Source: Narthecium ossifragum (Eukaryota > Streptophyta > Magnoliopsida > Dioscoreales > Nartheciaceae). Taken from it: DNA of 64,000 nt. Each line of letters begins with the position of its first letter. The first letter of the stretch is position 1. This document shows positions 22,878 through 33,463 of the stretch, piece after piece. The notes under the pieces were generated by a model. It was not told the origin of the DNA. It did no database searches and saw only the letters and a list, made by a program, of their open reading frames with translations. A program made the position numbers and the translations under genes. The stretch covers positions 17,784,492 through 17,848,491 of the forward strand of contig OY986971.1 of NCBI GenBank assembly GCA_963920575.1, given 5' to 3'.

Positions 22878-24884
22878 ATGAGATTTGTTTTCGTGAGTTG
22901 GTAATGTCAAATTCGATTGGTGGCCCGAAAGGAGAATGGGAATTGGTATGGGTTATATACCTGGCATGGCTCTGTTGAAGAAGAATTCTTCTTCTTCACC
23001 GCTTTCATCCTCTGATCCGGCGACGCACATTTTTTTTTCCTTGCCGTTGCTTGACTGCGGTCAAGAGCCCTTTTCTTCGTCGAATCGACTCTCTTCTGTG
23101 GATCTACGTCCTTTTTTTGAAGGTGAGTGAGGAGGCGACGGAGAGAGGTTGGGCATGACCAACGTCGCCGAGCATGGGTCGCTCGAGCCAATGAAGGCCG
23201 TTGAAGACCTTCAGACGGCAACGTAGTTGAGGGCGTCACGATTGGAGTGGAGGGGACACAAGATGGCCACAGTCCAGGAGCGCACAGGTGCCGCTGCCCG
23301 ATCTTGTCGAGATGGGCTCCGGAGATGGGGCGCGGTCGATATGGCCAGTAATGGAGCTCGAATCTCTTCGAGACGAGCCTGGAGCGCTGCGTCGCCGCGG
23401 CCACAGCCTAGGAGCGCTCTACCCCAACTGGCAGTGCTCGTCGTGCCGCCGCCAGCTTTCTTCTCACCCCGGCCGCCGATTTTCTTTCCCCTAAAGCATC
23501 GCTCCTAGATCGGGATCTCTGATCGAGATCTCTGGTGAAATGGGTTTTGTTTTTTTGGGGTTGGTGCTATAGAGTAGCATGTGACTTGACAGTCTATTGA
23601 AGTTGACCATTTTGACTCTATAACTCAATAGGAAATCCACTACATCTAAAGCTTTGTCAGAATTTTTGAGTCAGGAGACTGTCCTGATCTCATATATATA
23701 TATATTTTAATTATTCTTGTTTGTTGAATAGTTTCCTGTCATTCTAGTCTCGTTTTTCTCATTTGCATGATTTAACAAGTCTTGATGATCGAGTATCAAA
23801 GTGTAGCAGATGAGCAGATTAGATACTATGTATTTCGAGTATTTTATATGACTGCATTATGTTTTAGTTTATGTGCATTTATGTTATAGAACAAGTCTCT
23901 TGATTAGTTATGCCCAATTCAATGCAGTGGAGGACAATTCATTAGAAAGTGTGTTGGCCTATAAAATGGAAGATGGGGACACATTGACCTTACATACTTA
24001 CAATAGGTGGAGAAAGCTCTACTATCTTTCTAAGGAATATGGGATTCAACTACACATAGATCGGAAAATGGAAATCCTGCTTGATTCTCTTCCTGATGGG
24101 TTGGAAGCAGTTGCTAAGGAGCTAAAGAAGCAACTTGGTGGCTTAGATTTCAACAATATAACTCGGAAGATAGAAGAAGAGATAAAGCGAAATGTTCAAA
24201 GGAACATATATAGCTCAACATCTATTTCATATGCTCATAGTTATCAAAGTGCAAGAAGAACAAATCACACTGCAGGCAATTTTCCTTGGATAAGGAAGAT
24301 GGATGATGTGATATGGAAAAGCTGTTTTGGTGACATGTTTTTTGCAGATCTGTATGGTTCTTCTAATGGATTTTTTGCTGAGCAAGGAGAGGATATTCCT
24401 AGCGAGTTTTCTGATACTGAATCTGATCTCACTAAGTCTTCTAGTGAGGATTCTGTGGCTGAATCATATCAGCCTGAAGAGGATCTTAGATAGGTTTCTG
24501 AGATTGAGTCTGATGGCACCCCTCCTCCTAAGAAATCCAAGCTGCACTAGGGCATAGATTGATCTAAGTCACTTGTGGTATATACTATCTTTATGCTCTT
24601 TGTATATGTAAATATCATGTTAATTAATGAAGTTTTCTTTAGTTGTGTTGTATGTGAGTATGATATCATTATTAAGTGGGAATATTAGGTTTGAAATTTC
24701 TTTTTCGCCTAATAGCTGAACTCTTGCGCAATTATGGGTTAAGTATTAATAGTTTGGCTATGTATTTAGGAATTGATAGAATGTTATAAATATTCATTTT
24801 CGTTACTTTTACATATGTTAGATTATTCTTACTTAATTCAAGATATTGCAGCAAGATTCTATAAGATATTTTTATGCTAACGAA
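22878..24884 (+). other. Unusually long 2-kb leader of the copia element, exon/intron-like
   Basis: The leader has a GC-rich part (about 22980-23520), then AT-rich sequence from a GT-like boundary (GGTGAAATGGG near 23533) to AATTCAATGCAG (23914-23925), then the extra ORF, then AT-rich sequence ending TTCAAGATATTGCAG (about 24837-24851) just before gag. The two pyrimidine-rich/AG junctions look like splice acceptors. Splicing is inferred from composition only. Confidence 0.5.
23873..24493 (+). CDS. Extra ORF between PBS and gag (206 codons), function unknown
   Basis: Not a known copia domain. From about residue 20 the protein is hydrophilic and looks genuinely coding: a charged, probably helical region (YNRWRKLYYLSKEYG, then MEILLDSLPDGLE, then ITRKIEEEIKRNVQRN), a middle part with aromatic residues, and an acidic Ser-rich C-terminus (SEFSDTESDLTKSSSED). 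A TAG at 24491-24493 ends it; reading on in frame gives 21 more codons with PPPKKSKLH, a nuclear-localisation-like basic cluster, so the stop may be a later mutation. The first ~18 codons lie upstream of a possible splice acceptor (23925) and may be intron. It could be a captured host fragment, an accessory retroelement protein, or a diverged second gag-like domain; I cannot decide. Confidence 0.5.
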   Translation: MHLCYRTSLLISYAQFNAVEDNSLESVLAYKMEDGDTLTLHTYNRWRKLYYLSKEYGIQLHIDRKMEILLDSLPDGLEAVAKELKKQLGGLDFNNITRKIEEEIKRNVQRNIYSSTSISYAHSYQSARRTNHTAGNFPWIRKMDDVIWKSCFGDMFFADLYGSSNGFFAEQGEDIPSEFSDTESDLTKSSSEDSVAESYQPEEDLR

Positions 24885-27800
24885 ATGGCTGCGACAAAGA
24901 GCATTATCACTGATTTGAATCAGGGGGACAAACTGAATGAGAAAAACTATGACATATGGCATAGGAAAATTCAGTATCTCCTGGAAGAACAGGACATGCT
25001 AGAAACTATAACACAACCTATGGTTGAACCTGAGCAAGGCACAACTGCTCAGCATCGGCGTAATCTAGAACTCTATCAAGCTTATAGGCGCAAGGATAGA
25101 GTTTCTCGCATATTGATGCTGAGCAGCATTAGAAATGACTTGATGCTTCATTTTGAAAAGCATCGTTCAGCCATGGTTGTTTGGGAAGCTGTTAAAGTCC
25201 AGTATGGAAGAACCTCTACTACTCGACTTCATCAGTTAACCCTCAATTTCGACAGGAACAAGAAGCGCCAGCATCATTCGATGAGGTAGCATCTGACAAT
25301 CATGTCGAATATGATCAGTGAATTGAGGATTGCTGGACATGAAATGACTGACGACCAGCAAGTTCAAGCAGTAATTCGTACTTTGCCTGGTTCTTGGGAG
25401 CATATGAAGACTAATCTTACTCATAATGACAACATCAAGACTTTTGATGATGTGGCACGTCATGTCGAGTTAGAAGAAGATCGTCTTCATGCTGAGAAAC
25501 CTATTGATGAAGCTTTTATGACTGAATCCTCATCGCGAAAGGCTTTGGGCTTTAAGCGCAAACGAGGTAAAGGTAAAAACTTCAAAGGTAAAAGCAAAGT
25601 GGATGGACTAGGTTCAAAGAATGACAAGCGCAAGAGAGGCAAACGTGGTGGTTAGAAAGACAAGAAGGGCAAGAATTGCTTTAACTGTGGCAAGCTGGGA
25701 CACTTCGCTCGTGAATGCACTGAGCCGAAGGTACTATATGCTATGCCTACTCCCTCTAACTTATTTGTTAGTAGTTGTTTGATGTTGGTTGAAACTGTTC
25801 CTTTCTGGACTGTAGACTCAGTAACAATAGACCATATAGCAAGGGATAGAACCACCTTCGTAGAATTTTGTCAATTACCGAAGGGAAGTAGATGCATATA
25901 CATGGGGAATAATGCTTCCGCTGAAGTGCTTGGGATCGGTACCTGCAAGCTAGTGTTGCGGGGTGGTCGCACCCTATATCTTCATGATGTGCTTTACGCT
26001 CCGGAAGTTCGACGAAATTTAGTTTCTGTGCTTGTTCTTTTGAAATTAGGATTTCGTGCTGTGTTTATGGACAACTCTGTTAAGCTGTTTCTAGACAATG
26101 TTTACTATGGTTGTGGTTTTGTATTAGATGGTTTTATGGTGATGGACACCGTACCTGTTGATGTAATAGACAATGCTACCGTTTATGTTGTTGGTAATTC
26201 TAGTATTGTTGTAGATGATCTTCTATAGCATGCTAGATTAGGACATATTGGGCAGGATCGACTTAATGGGTTGGCTAGAGAAGGCCTATTAGGCTCACTG
26301 GCTAAAGTCGATTTACCAACTTGTGAGCATTGTCTTGCTGAAAAATCAACAAGATTACCATTTGGCAAAGCCAAAAGAGCCACAACACCATTGCAATTAA
26401 TCCATTCTGACATCTGTGGCCCAATGAATGTGAGGGCTAGGCATGGAGCTTTCTATTTCATCACATTTATAGATGATTTCACAAGATTTGGACATGTTTA
26501 TTTGATCTCTCATAAGTCTGAAGCATTAGATTGCTTCATACTTTATACTAGGTTGGTTGAGAATCAGTTAAACACAAATATCAAATCTCTTAGGACTGAT
26601 CGAGGTCGTGAATATCTATCTGATCAATTTAAATGTTTTTGTGATGAAAAGGGCATAGCTAGACAGCTAACTATTCCTTATACTCCACAACAAAATGGAG
26701 TAGCAGAAAGAAGGAATAGAACCATATTAGACATGGTTAGGTCAATGATGGCACAAGCTAATTTGCCTATTTCCTTTTGGGGAGATGCATTATTAACTGC
26801 TGCCTATATACTTAATCGTGTACCCTCTAAAACTGTATCCTCCACCCATATGAATTATGGAATGACGAAAAGCCTAATTTAGGTAATTTGCATCCTTGGA
26901 GTTGTGCAGCTTATGTACACATAATTTCTCACCAATATGGAAAACTTGGTTCTAGGGGGAAGAAATGTATCTTTATAAGATACTCGAATAATTCCAAAGG
27001 ATTTGTGTTTCTGGGTGAAGAAAATGATGGAAGAGTTACAGAAATTGAGTCACGAGATGTCATTTTCTTAGAAAAGGAATTCCCTAAGCGAGGAGAGGTT
27101 ATTGAGGATTTTCATCTTTATGAGGTAGATGATCTAACTGATAAAGCACCCAACCGAATAGTTGAGGAAGAAATTCCTGAACAAGTAGCGGTTAGTGGGA
27201 GCAATGATATCACTCCTATGGAGCATGATCATGATCAATCTCAACCTCGTAGGAGTATTCGTGAAAAGATTCCTCGTCGTCGATTTGAGATTGAGGGGGA
27301 AGCTTTTATGGTTGCTCCATAGGAGGAAGAGGAACCTAAGACTGTTCAAGCAGCTCTTTCGAGTCCTAAAGTTGAGGAATGGATTAAAGCTATGGAGGAG
27401 GAAATGGAGTTTATGAAAACCAATCAAGTTTGGGAATTAGTAGACTTACTGCCAGGACGTAAATCAATTGGGATTAAATGGGTTCTTAAGATTAAACGCA
27501 AGGCGGATGGGACTATTGATAAAAACAAGGCTCGACTAGTGGCCAAAGGCTATACCCAAAAGGAGGGAATTGATTATGAAGAAACCTTCTCACCAGTAGT
27601 AAGGATTGTTTCAATTCGCCTCATCTTAGCTATTGTCGCTCAAATGGACTTAGATCTTTACCAAATGGACGTTAAAACTGCATTTCTCAATGGAGAACTA
27701 GATGAAGAGATATATATGGATCAACCTGTAGGTTTTGAATCTAAAGGTAATGAGCGCAAAGTTTGCAAGCTTAAAAGATCCATATATGGTCTCAAACAAG

Positions 27801-28897
27801 CATCTAGACAATGGAACCACAAATTTCATCAAGCTATTCTAATCGATGAGTTTGCAATGATGGAAGAGGACCATTGTGTATATGTGAAACGTTCAAAGAA
27901 TGGTTTCGTCATTTTGTCCTTATATGTTGATGACATTTTATTGGCTGGAAATGATAAGGAATTGATTGAAAACACTAAGAAGTGGTTATCATCGAATTTC
28001 GAGATGAAAGACATGGGTGAAGCTAGCTTTGTGCTAGGTGTGAAAATTCTAAGGGATCGCGCTAGAAGACTCTTGGGTTTATCTCAAGAGACTTACATCA
28101 AAAAGATGTTAGAGCGTTTTCACATGCACAATTACAAGCCGATGGACACACCAGTTGAAAGAAACTCGAGCTTAAGTATAGACATGTGTCCTAAGACTCC
28201 AGAAGAAAAACAGAGAATGTCTAATGTACCTTATTCCAGTGCTATTGGTAGTTTGATGTATGCAATGATGTGCACACGTCCCGACATATGCTATGTTGTT
28301 GGATTGGTAAGCAGATATCAGTCAAATCCAGGAATTAAGCATTGGAAGGCAGTCAAGAGAATTTTGCGGTATCTAAAAGGAACATCAGATTTTATGTTGT
28401 GCTATCAAGGAAAGGATTTGCGCTTAGTTGGTTATACTGATGCCGATTGGGGTGGTGATATAGATGAGCGCAAATCAACTTCAGGATATGCATTCTTGTT
28501 GAATGGTTGTGCAATATCATGGAGTAGCAAGAAACAATCCTGTATTTCCTTGTCTACCATGGAGGCAGAATATGTAGCATGTTCCTCTGCTATACAAGAA
28601 GCGGTTTGGTTAAGAAGGTTCCTACAACATTTGGAAATTGTCAAATCAGCATCAGAACCGGTGACAATTTTCTCTGACAGCATGGCTGCGTTGGCCTATG
28701 CTAAGGATCCTAAGTATCATGGAAAAACCAAACATATTTAAATTAGATATCATTATGTTAGAGACATGATTACACAAAAGGAGGTGATCATAAAACACAT
28801 TTCTACAAAAGATATGGTTGCTGATCCTTTCACCAAGCCAATAGCTAGAGATTCATTTGTTGGACATGTAAAATCTCTAGGCTTGTGTAGAATGTGA
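24885..28897 (+). pseudogene. Ty1/copia gag-pol polyprotein, five stops and one frameshift
   Basis: Starts at ATG 24885, in frame with the gag motif NYDIWHRKIQYLL; ends at TGA 28895-28897 after the RNase H tail. In-frame stops: TAG 25287, TAG 25653, TAG 26226, TAG 27320, TAA 28739; a frameshift lies near 26841-26850. Domains: gag to about 25650; zinc knuckle CFNCGKLGHFAREC near 25676; protease with D-S-V at 25815 where D-S-G is expected, so the catalytic glycine is lost; integrase with HARLGH...CEHC zinc-binding pairs and the D-D-E residues (HSDICGP, LRTDRGREY, QQNGVAERRNR); RT with YVDD at 27923-27934; RNase H with [18 protein letters not shown] and SDSMAAL. Downstream, IRYHYVRDMI and ADPFTKPI complete the usual copia C-terminus. 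The stops mostly fit CAG or TGG to TAG. Confidence 0.95.
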
Positions 28898-30060
28898 ATG
28901 TTATCTGATCTGCTACAATGGTTCACTTGTATTACCTTACAGTTGATTTGAATGAAATTTATTTTTGCCTTATGTTGGTAAAATTCATTCAAATTATTTT
29001 GATGTTTTACTGTAAGCGATAGCTAGTACAGTTTAATGTTGTATGTCAATAGACAATGATTGGTTCACTCACACGAACAATCACCTCTGGCGCTTAGAGA
29101 GTGAGCAGAGATGAGACGATTTGAACTAATTGCTTTGAAAGCTACTTTAGGCGCAGTGGGAGCAAATTTAGTTTAAATTTAAGTCGCCTTGGTTAAAACC
29201 AAGATGAGATTCTAATAGAATCGACATGGATAATATACCACTATCCATGAATTTATCAATTGAAGCCAGGTGTGAAATTTTTATCTGCCGCTGTAGATAG
29301 TGAGCAAATAGAAATTTCAAGTTTGACGCCTGAGTTGGTTTGGCGACAAGACTAGGACTTGTATGGTGTGTTTACTTAAGAAGAGCAATAACATACACTC
29401 TTTATCTTAGTAAAGAAAAGAGTAGCTCCACCATAACATGCATTTCATACTGCATGTGCTTGTCGACCTATGAGGAAGTATGGAATGGTTCCCTGCTTCT
29501 ATACTGTGTGAGTCCTAGAGATCTTAATGTAGATCTCAAATGTCACCCTTTGTAACTTTTGACTATATCACAAAGTGAAAGGATTAATGTTTGCTACTTT
29601 AGAGTGTTACCTATGATCATGAGTCGATTCGATCAAAAGGAGCACTACTGGGAACGCGAATTAATTCTGATCCTAATGATATAAGTGCAAAAGAAAGAAT
29701 AGATTTAGTTTTACACCTGTTACTTATATTCTCCGGCCGGACAATAATGTCACTTGAAAAAGTAGGACATGATTGTGAATATTTGTAATAAGAGAGTAAC
29801 GAGTATTGGACTTCTGAGGGATCTAGTCATACTCGGTTATGTGTAGCTAAAAATGTTTGGGGTACTAAAGTACATGTTTCAATTATTTTTTACTTCGTCA
29901 ATATGGTTGATGTCTCCTTTATGACCTTAACCGGTTTCTATATTGGAGCTCCCATCATTTGTGTGCTTTCAGGTCGCACGGCCCATTTTTCCTGTATGAA
30001 TGGATTCTAGAAAAATCTAAGTTCTGTCTACACTACTGGATAAATCCAACACATCATCGG
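28898..30060 (+). other. 3' untranslated part of the copia element, no gene seen
   Basis: About 1.16 kb between the polyprotein end and the PPT. Only short frames without motifs are present. It includes GGCGCAGTGGGAGCAAATTT near 29151, a purine-rich stretch. Confidence 0.6.
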
Positions 30061-30071
30061 TGAGTGGGAGA
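30061..30071 (+). other. Polypurine tract of the copia element
   Basis: TGAGTGGGAGA ends exactly at the 3' LTR start (TGTTAG at 30072); the position and purine content fit a plus-strand primer. Confidence 0.75.
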
Positions 30072-30445
30072 TGTTAGTTTATAAACGTGTTATGGTCGCC
30101 AATGATGGTCAGACCCAATTAAAGAGCCTAATCCACATTAAGTTAATCAAACGGTTACTAGCAGTTACTAAAACTGCTAATAGAATCGTTTGGGGACTTA
30201 TGTAAGGGGTTAAAACAGTTTCAGTAAGTGTGGGCTTCCCGTCGAGTGATCAAGAGAAGTGTTTGAAGAAATCCAATAGAGAAGAACAGAGGAAGAAGGA
30301 ATTTGGGCTGTGACTTATTGATCTTTGTTCTCGTAACAAGATATACCTGGATCACGTGAAACAAATCGGAGAGAAGAAGATCCTTGGCTAACGAGTAAGT
30401 TTTCGTCATCTTTCCTAGATTTATACAGAGTAATCTAGATTTACA
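30072..30445 (+). repeat. 3' LTR of the copia element
   Basis: 374 bp, starts TGTTAGTTTATAAACG and ends CTAGATTTACA; same length as the 5' LTR with ten substitutions and no indel. Followed by the AAAAG target duplication. Confidence 0.95.
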
Positions 30446-30450
30446 AAAAG

Positions 30451-31138
30451 GAGCAATCTTGGGTTCCTAGGCGAGTTGAAGAGATGGAGGAAATCGAGAT
30501 GAAGAGATTAATATTGAAGAACACATCCTTCCAAAATTGCTTAGAAACATATTGAAGAACACATTCTTCTTAGAGGACAACAGACATACATAAAGAGAGA
30601 TATAAAAATAGGAAGAGAGGTGGAGGAAATTGAGATGAAGAAATGGAGCTCGAGAAAGAGGCAGAAGTGAAGCCATGTGAAGAGGGAGAGGAAACGATGC
30701 TCACGGGAGTAAGAGAGGAGAGCAGAGGGAAAGCTCACCGGAGATATGGCAGTGATGGGTGCAGCGAAGCTTGGACGACAGCGGGGATGTCAAGATCAGC
30801 GGGTGATGACTTAGATGCACAGAGGATGCGATGAGGATGAAGGAGGTTAGGAGGTTTCTGGGTGGTAGGCGATGATGGTTGAGGAAACAAAGGAGTTTGT
30901 TATGCTAATAATCCAAAAAGATCTTATAAGAGCAACGATACCCTAAAAATAGGAAAAGATCTAACCTGCTTAATCACAAACCCACCCCCTCCTGTCCTAC
31001 CAAAATCCCCGATATCTCTATTCCAAACCCTTCGATGGAGGCATCCAACACCCGATGGTCCTTCCCAGCCTCCTCCAGCACCCCATCGACGCTCCGCGAT
31101 CCTCTCCCTTCTCGCTCCTGCCCCTCCCGCCTGTCAGG
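30451..31138. other. Spacer with purine-rich repeats and a GC-rich end
   Basis: 30463-30665 repeats words such as GAGGAAATYGAGATGAAGA and AACACATYCTTC. AGCGGGGATGTC...GATGACTTAGA at about 30779-30820 resembles 22321-22362 on the other side of the copia insertion. 31035-31137 is GC-rich and open on the plus strand from ATG 31035, but has no recognised domain. Confidence 0.45.
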
Positions 31139-31700
31139 TGTCACCGGGAAAAATAAGAGAATAAAATTTTCTCGCTTACTTGTGCGATAATGGCGCCAAG
31201 AGACCCCTCGTTGAGCCCTACACACCGTCGCGGCGCGCCCACACGCCGTCTGTGCACACCTTGCACACTCTGCCTGACAACTCGATCGCCTCTTGACCAG
31301 CCCTCTTTTTCGCCTTGTACACACACAAGACTCACACGAATTTGGGTAAGGGATGAGATCCCAACTCCTTTATTGACTAATGATTACAAGAGCACTCTTC
31401 TCTCGCCCCCAACCCTTTGGAGTATAATCACTATTAATACAAGAAGCTCTCACCCCAAAACCCTAGAATCTCGCCTCACAATCCGTTGTAGACGACGACT
31501 CCAAAACTCAACACTTGGGTTGCTCAACCCGTGAGCTGGCCTATAACCTAGATGTTCCTAACGTCTAGCCAAAGCCTTGATCATCCCTTGATGATTCCCC
31601 CCTCAATACCTTGGTCGCCCCTACTCCTTATATAGGGGAATAGTCCTTGGCTTGCTCCAACAAGCCACTCCCCTAGTCCAACTCCAAGTCCTAGGCTTCA
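31139..31700 (-). repeat. Left arm (outer part) of a long inverted repeat
   Basis: Reverse-complement match to 51061-51696: TGTCACCGGGAAAAATAAG at the outer end mirrors CTTATTTTTCCCGGTGACA at 51678-51696. In the arm's own direction (minus here) it has LTR-like features: a TATA box (TATATAAGG, plus-strand 31635-31643 region) and a downstream AATAAAGGAGT signal near 31365. It is split from its inner part (49438 onward) by the Tekay element. Confidence 0.8.
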
Positions 31701-33463
31701 TGTGAGGACCCGTTCCTCCAACTCGGTCTGACCGCGGTAGGTCGAGGGGCTGGTTTTGTGGTTTGGTTGTTTTGGCTCGATTGGCCTCGCTTTGTGATCA
31801 GTCGATCACACTGCTGCTTTGGGACCCAAAGGGTAATTTGGTAAATTGTATCTTTGTGGTCAGTTTCACACCCGCATAGTGCACACACAGCCTTGATTGA
31901 TGTACGTGATTGTTTAGATTTTGTAGGAGCGTTCATGATCGTCAGATCCGGACGAGATTGCGACGAGATCGCAATTTGAAGTCAAATCGGATTCGGTCCA
32001 ATCAACTGGCTCGTCTGAACCAGCTTAACCACTTAAGTGACTTAACCCTTTTCTCTCCCTCTCTTTTCCTTTATTTTTCCTTTTTTCTTCTCTTTTTTCC
32101 CTCTTCCTTCCCCTGCCTTCCCCGTGCCCTAACCCCATCCTCCTTCCTTCCCTTCTCTCTCTCCCGCGGCAACCCTCCTTCCTTCCCCGGCGACTTGGAG
32201 GCGGCGGTGAGGGCCACCTTTTCCCCTCCTCCTTCCGTCCCTTTCTCTCTCCCGCGCCCTCTCTTCCTTCTCCAGCGATGGCTGCGGGTATAGGAGGATT
32301 CCGACGGCTCTCCGGCGAGCTGGAGACGGTGGCTTCGATAGAGGACGGCGGATCTAGGTGGATTAGCAGTGGATTTGCGTGTGAAGGTAGGGTTTCTACC
32401 TAGATCTTTGGGTTGAGCTAGATCTAGGGTTTGATTGTTTGATCTATTGTTTTCTTTGTGCTAATTAGTCCCTCTAAGCATGCTTAGTAACTGATTGAAG
32501 CTTCATGCGATTTTAGTTGGATTTAAACCGGATTTATACATGTTTTTCTCGGATTTTATCGAAGCTCTGTTTTTCTGCGAGCTGAGCTGTTCTAGCTCAG
32601 ATTTTGGCTCGTACGTGCATGATCTCGTTTGATCATCAACATGAGACTTGTAGATCTTCGAATTTAATTTCAATTGCCTCTGGTTTCATGATTTTTGGAT
32701 TTATATATCATTTTTGGAGAATTGTTTCCTATATTGCTGCGAAACAGAAATTAGGAAAAGATTGGTGAATTTTGTAGAAATTGGCCATTTGATTAATCCA
32801 ATTCTTGGGCTGCATGTTCCTAGCATGCTAATCTACGCCTGGCCATATTGTATTTGAAATCTGACGACGTTTAGATGTCGATTTGGAAAGTTCTTATCGC
32901 CTCTAACGGTGGTTTACTGTAGTAATCCGGGAATTTGTTTGTTAGTGGATTTCTCGATGTTTTATCGTGTTTGATTCTTCGGGAATTATGAAGTTAATGC
33001 TCCAAATGATCTCTAGGATTAACATGTTCAATGTGATGATTTTTGTATACTTAATTACCTCAATTTCAGCCTAATTAGTTAATTGCAAAACCCCCTCTAA
33101 TTAGCAATTAGATTGTGAAGTATGCCTATTAATTATAAGTGATTTGGATTATGGTAATGAGTATGTATGTTAATCCCAGTAGGATTTTGATAGATTTGTT
33201 TGCATGCTTAGTTCTAGGTCATGTTTATGAAGATGTTCTCCTTTTTTGCAAATTGATATATTCTGTGTTATAAATACTTGTATGCTAGTAGGCGGTCTTC
33301 AACTGGATTTCCTGTGAATTTAACGTGGATTTCTCGAGAGAATAGACTTGGGTTTTCTATGTACGAAAATGCTATATTTGATGAATTTCATTTGATTCCC
33401 CTTATCAAGGTTATGTTAGCATTTTCTTAGCATGTTATCTATATGTATATATATATATATATA

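Larger units (their letters stand above)
22490..30445 (+). mobile_element. Complete Ty1/copia retrotransposon, inactivated (7956 bp, TSD AAAAG)
   Basis: Two 374-bp LTRs (22490-22863, 30072-30445) flank PBS, leader, gag-pol and PPT in the plus direction. The target duplication AAAAG is at 22485-22489 and 30446-30450. By eye the LTRs differ at 10 of 374 positions (about 2.7%), so insertion is recent on a plant time scale. The order gag, protease, integrase, RT, RNase H is the Ty1/copia order. The polyprotein frame carries five stops and one frameshift, so it could move only with proteins from another copy. Confidence 0.95.

Noticed and set aside
22907..23404. 165-codon minus-strand frame in the copia leader
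   Set aside because: No recognised domain and opposite to the element's transcription; GC-rich sequence easily stays open. The plus-strand ORF at 23873-24493 is the better candidate.
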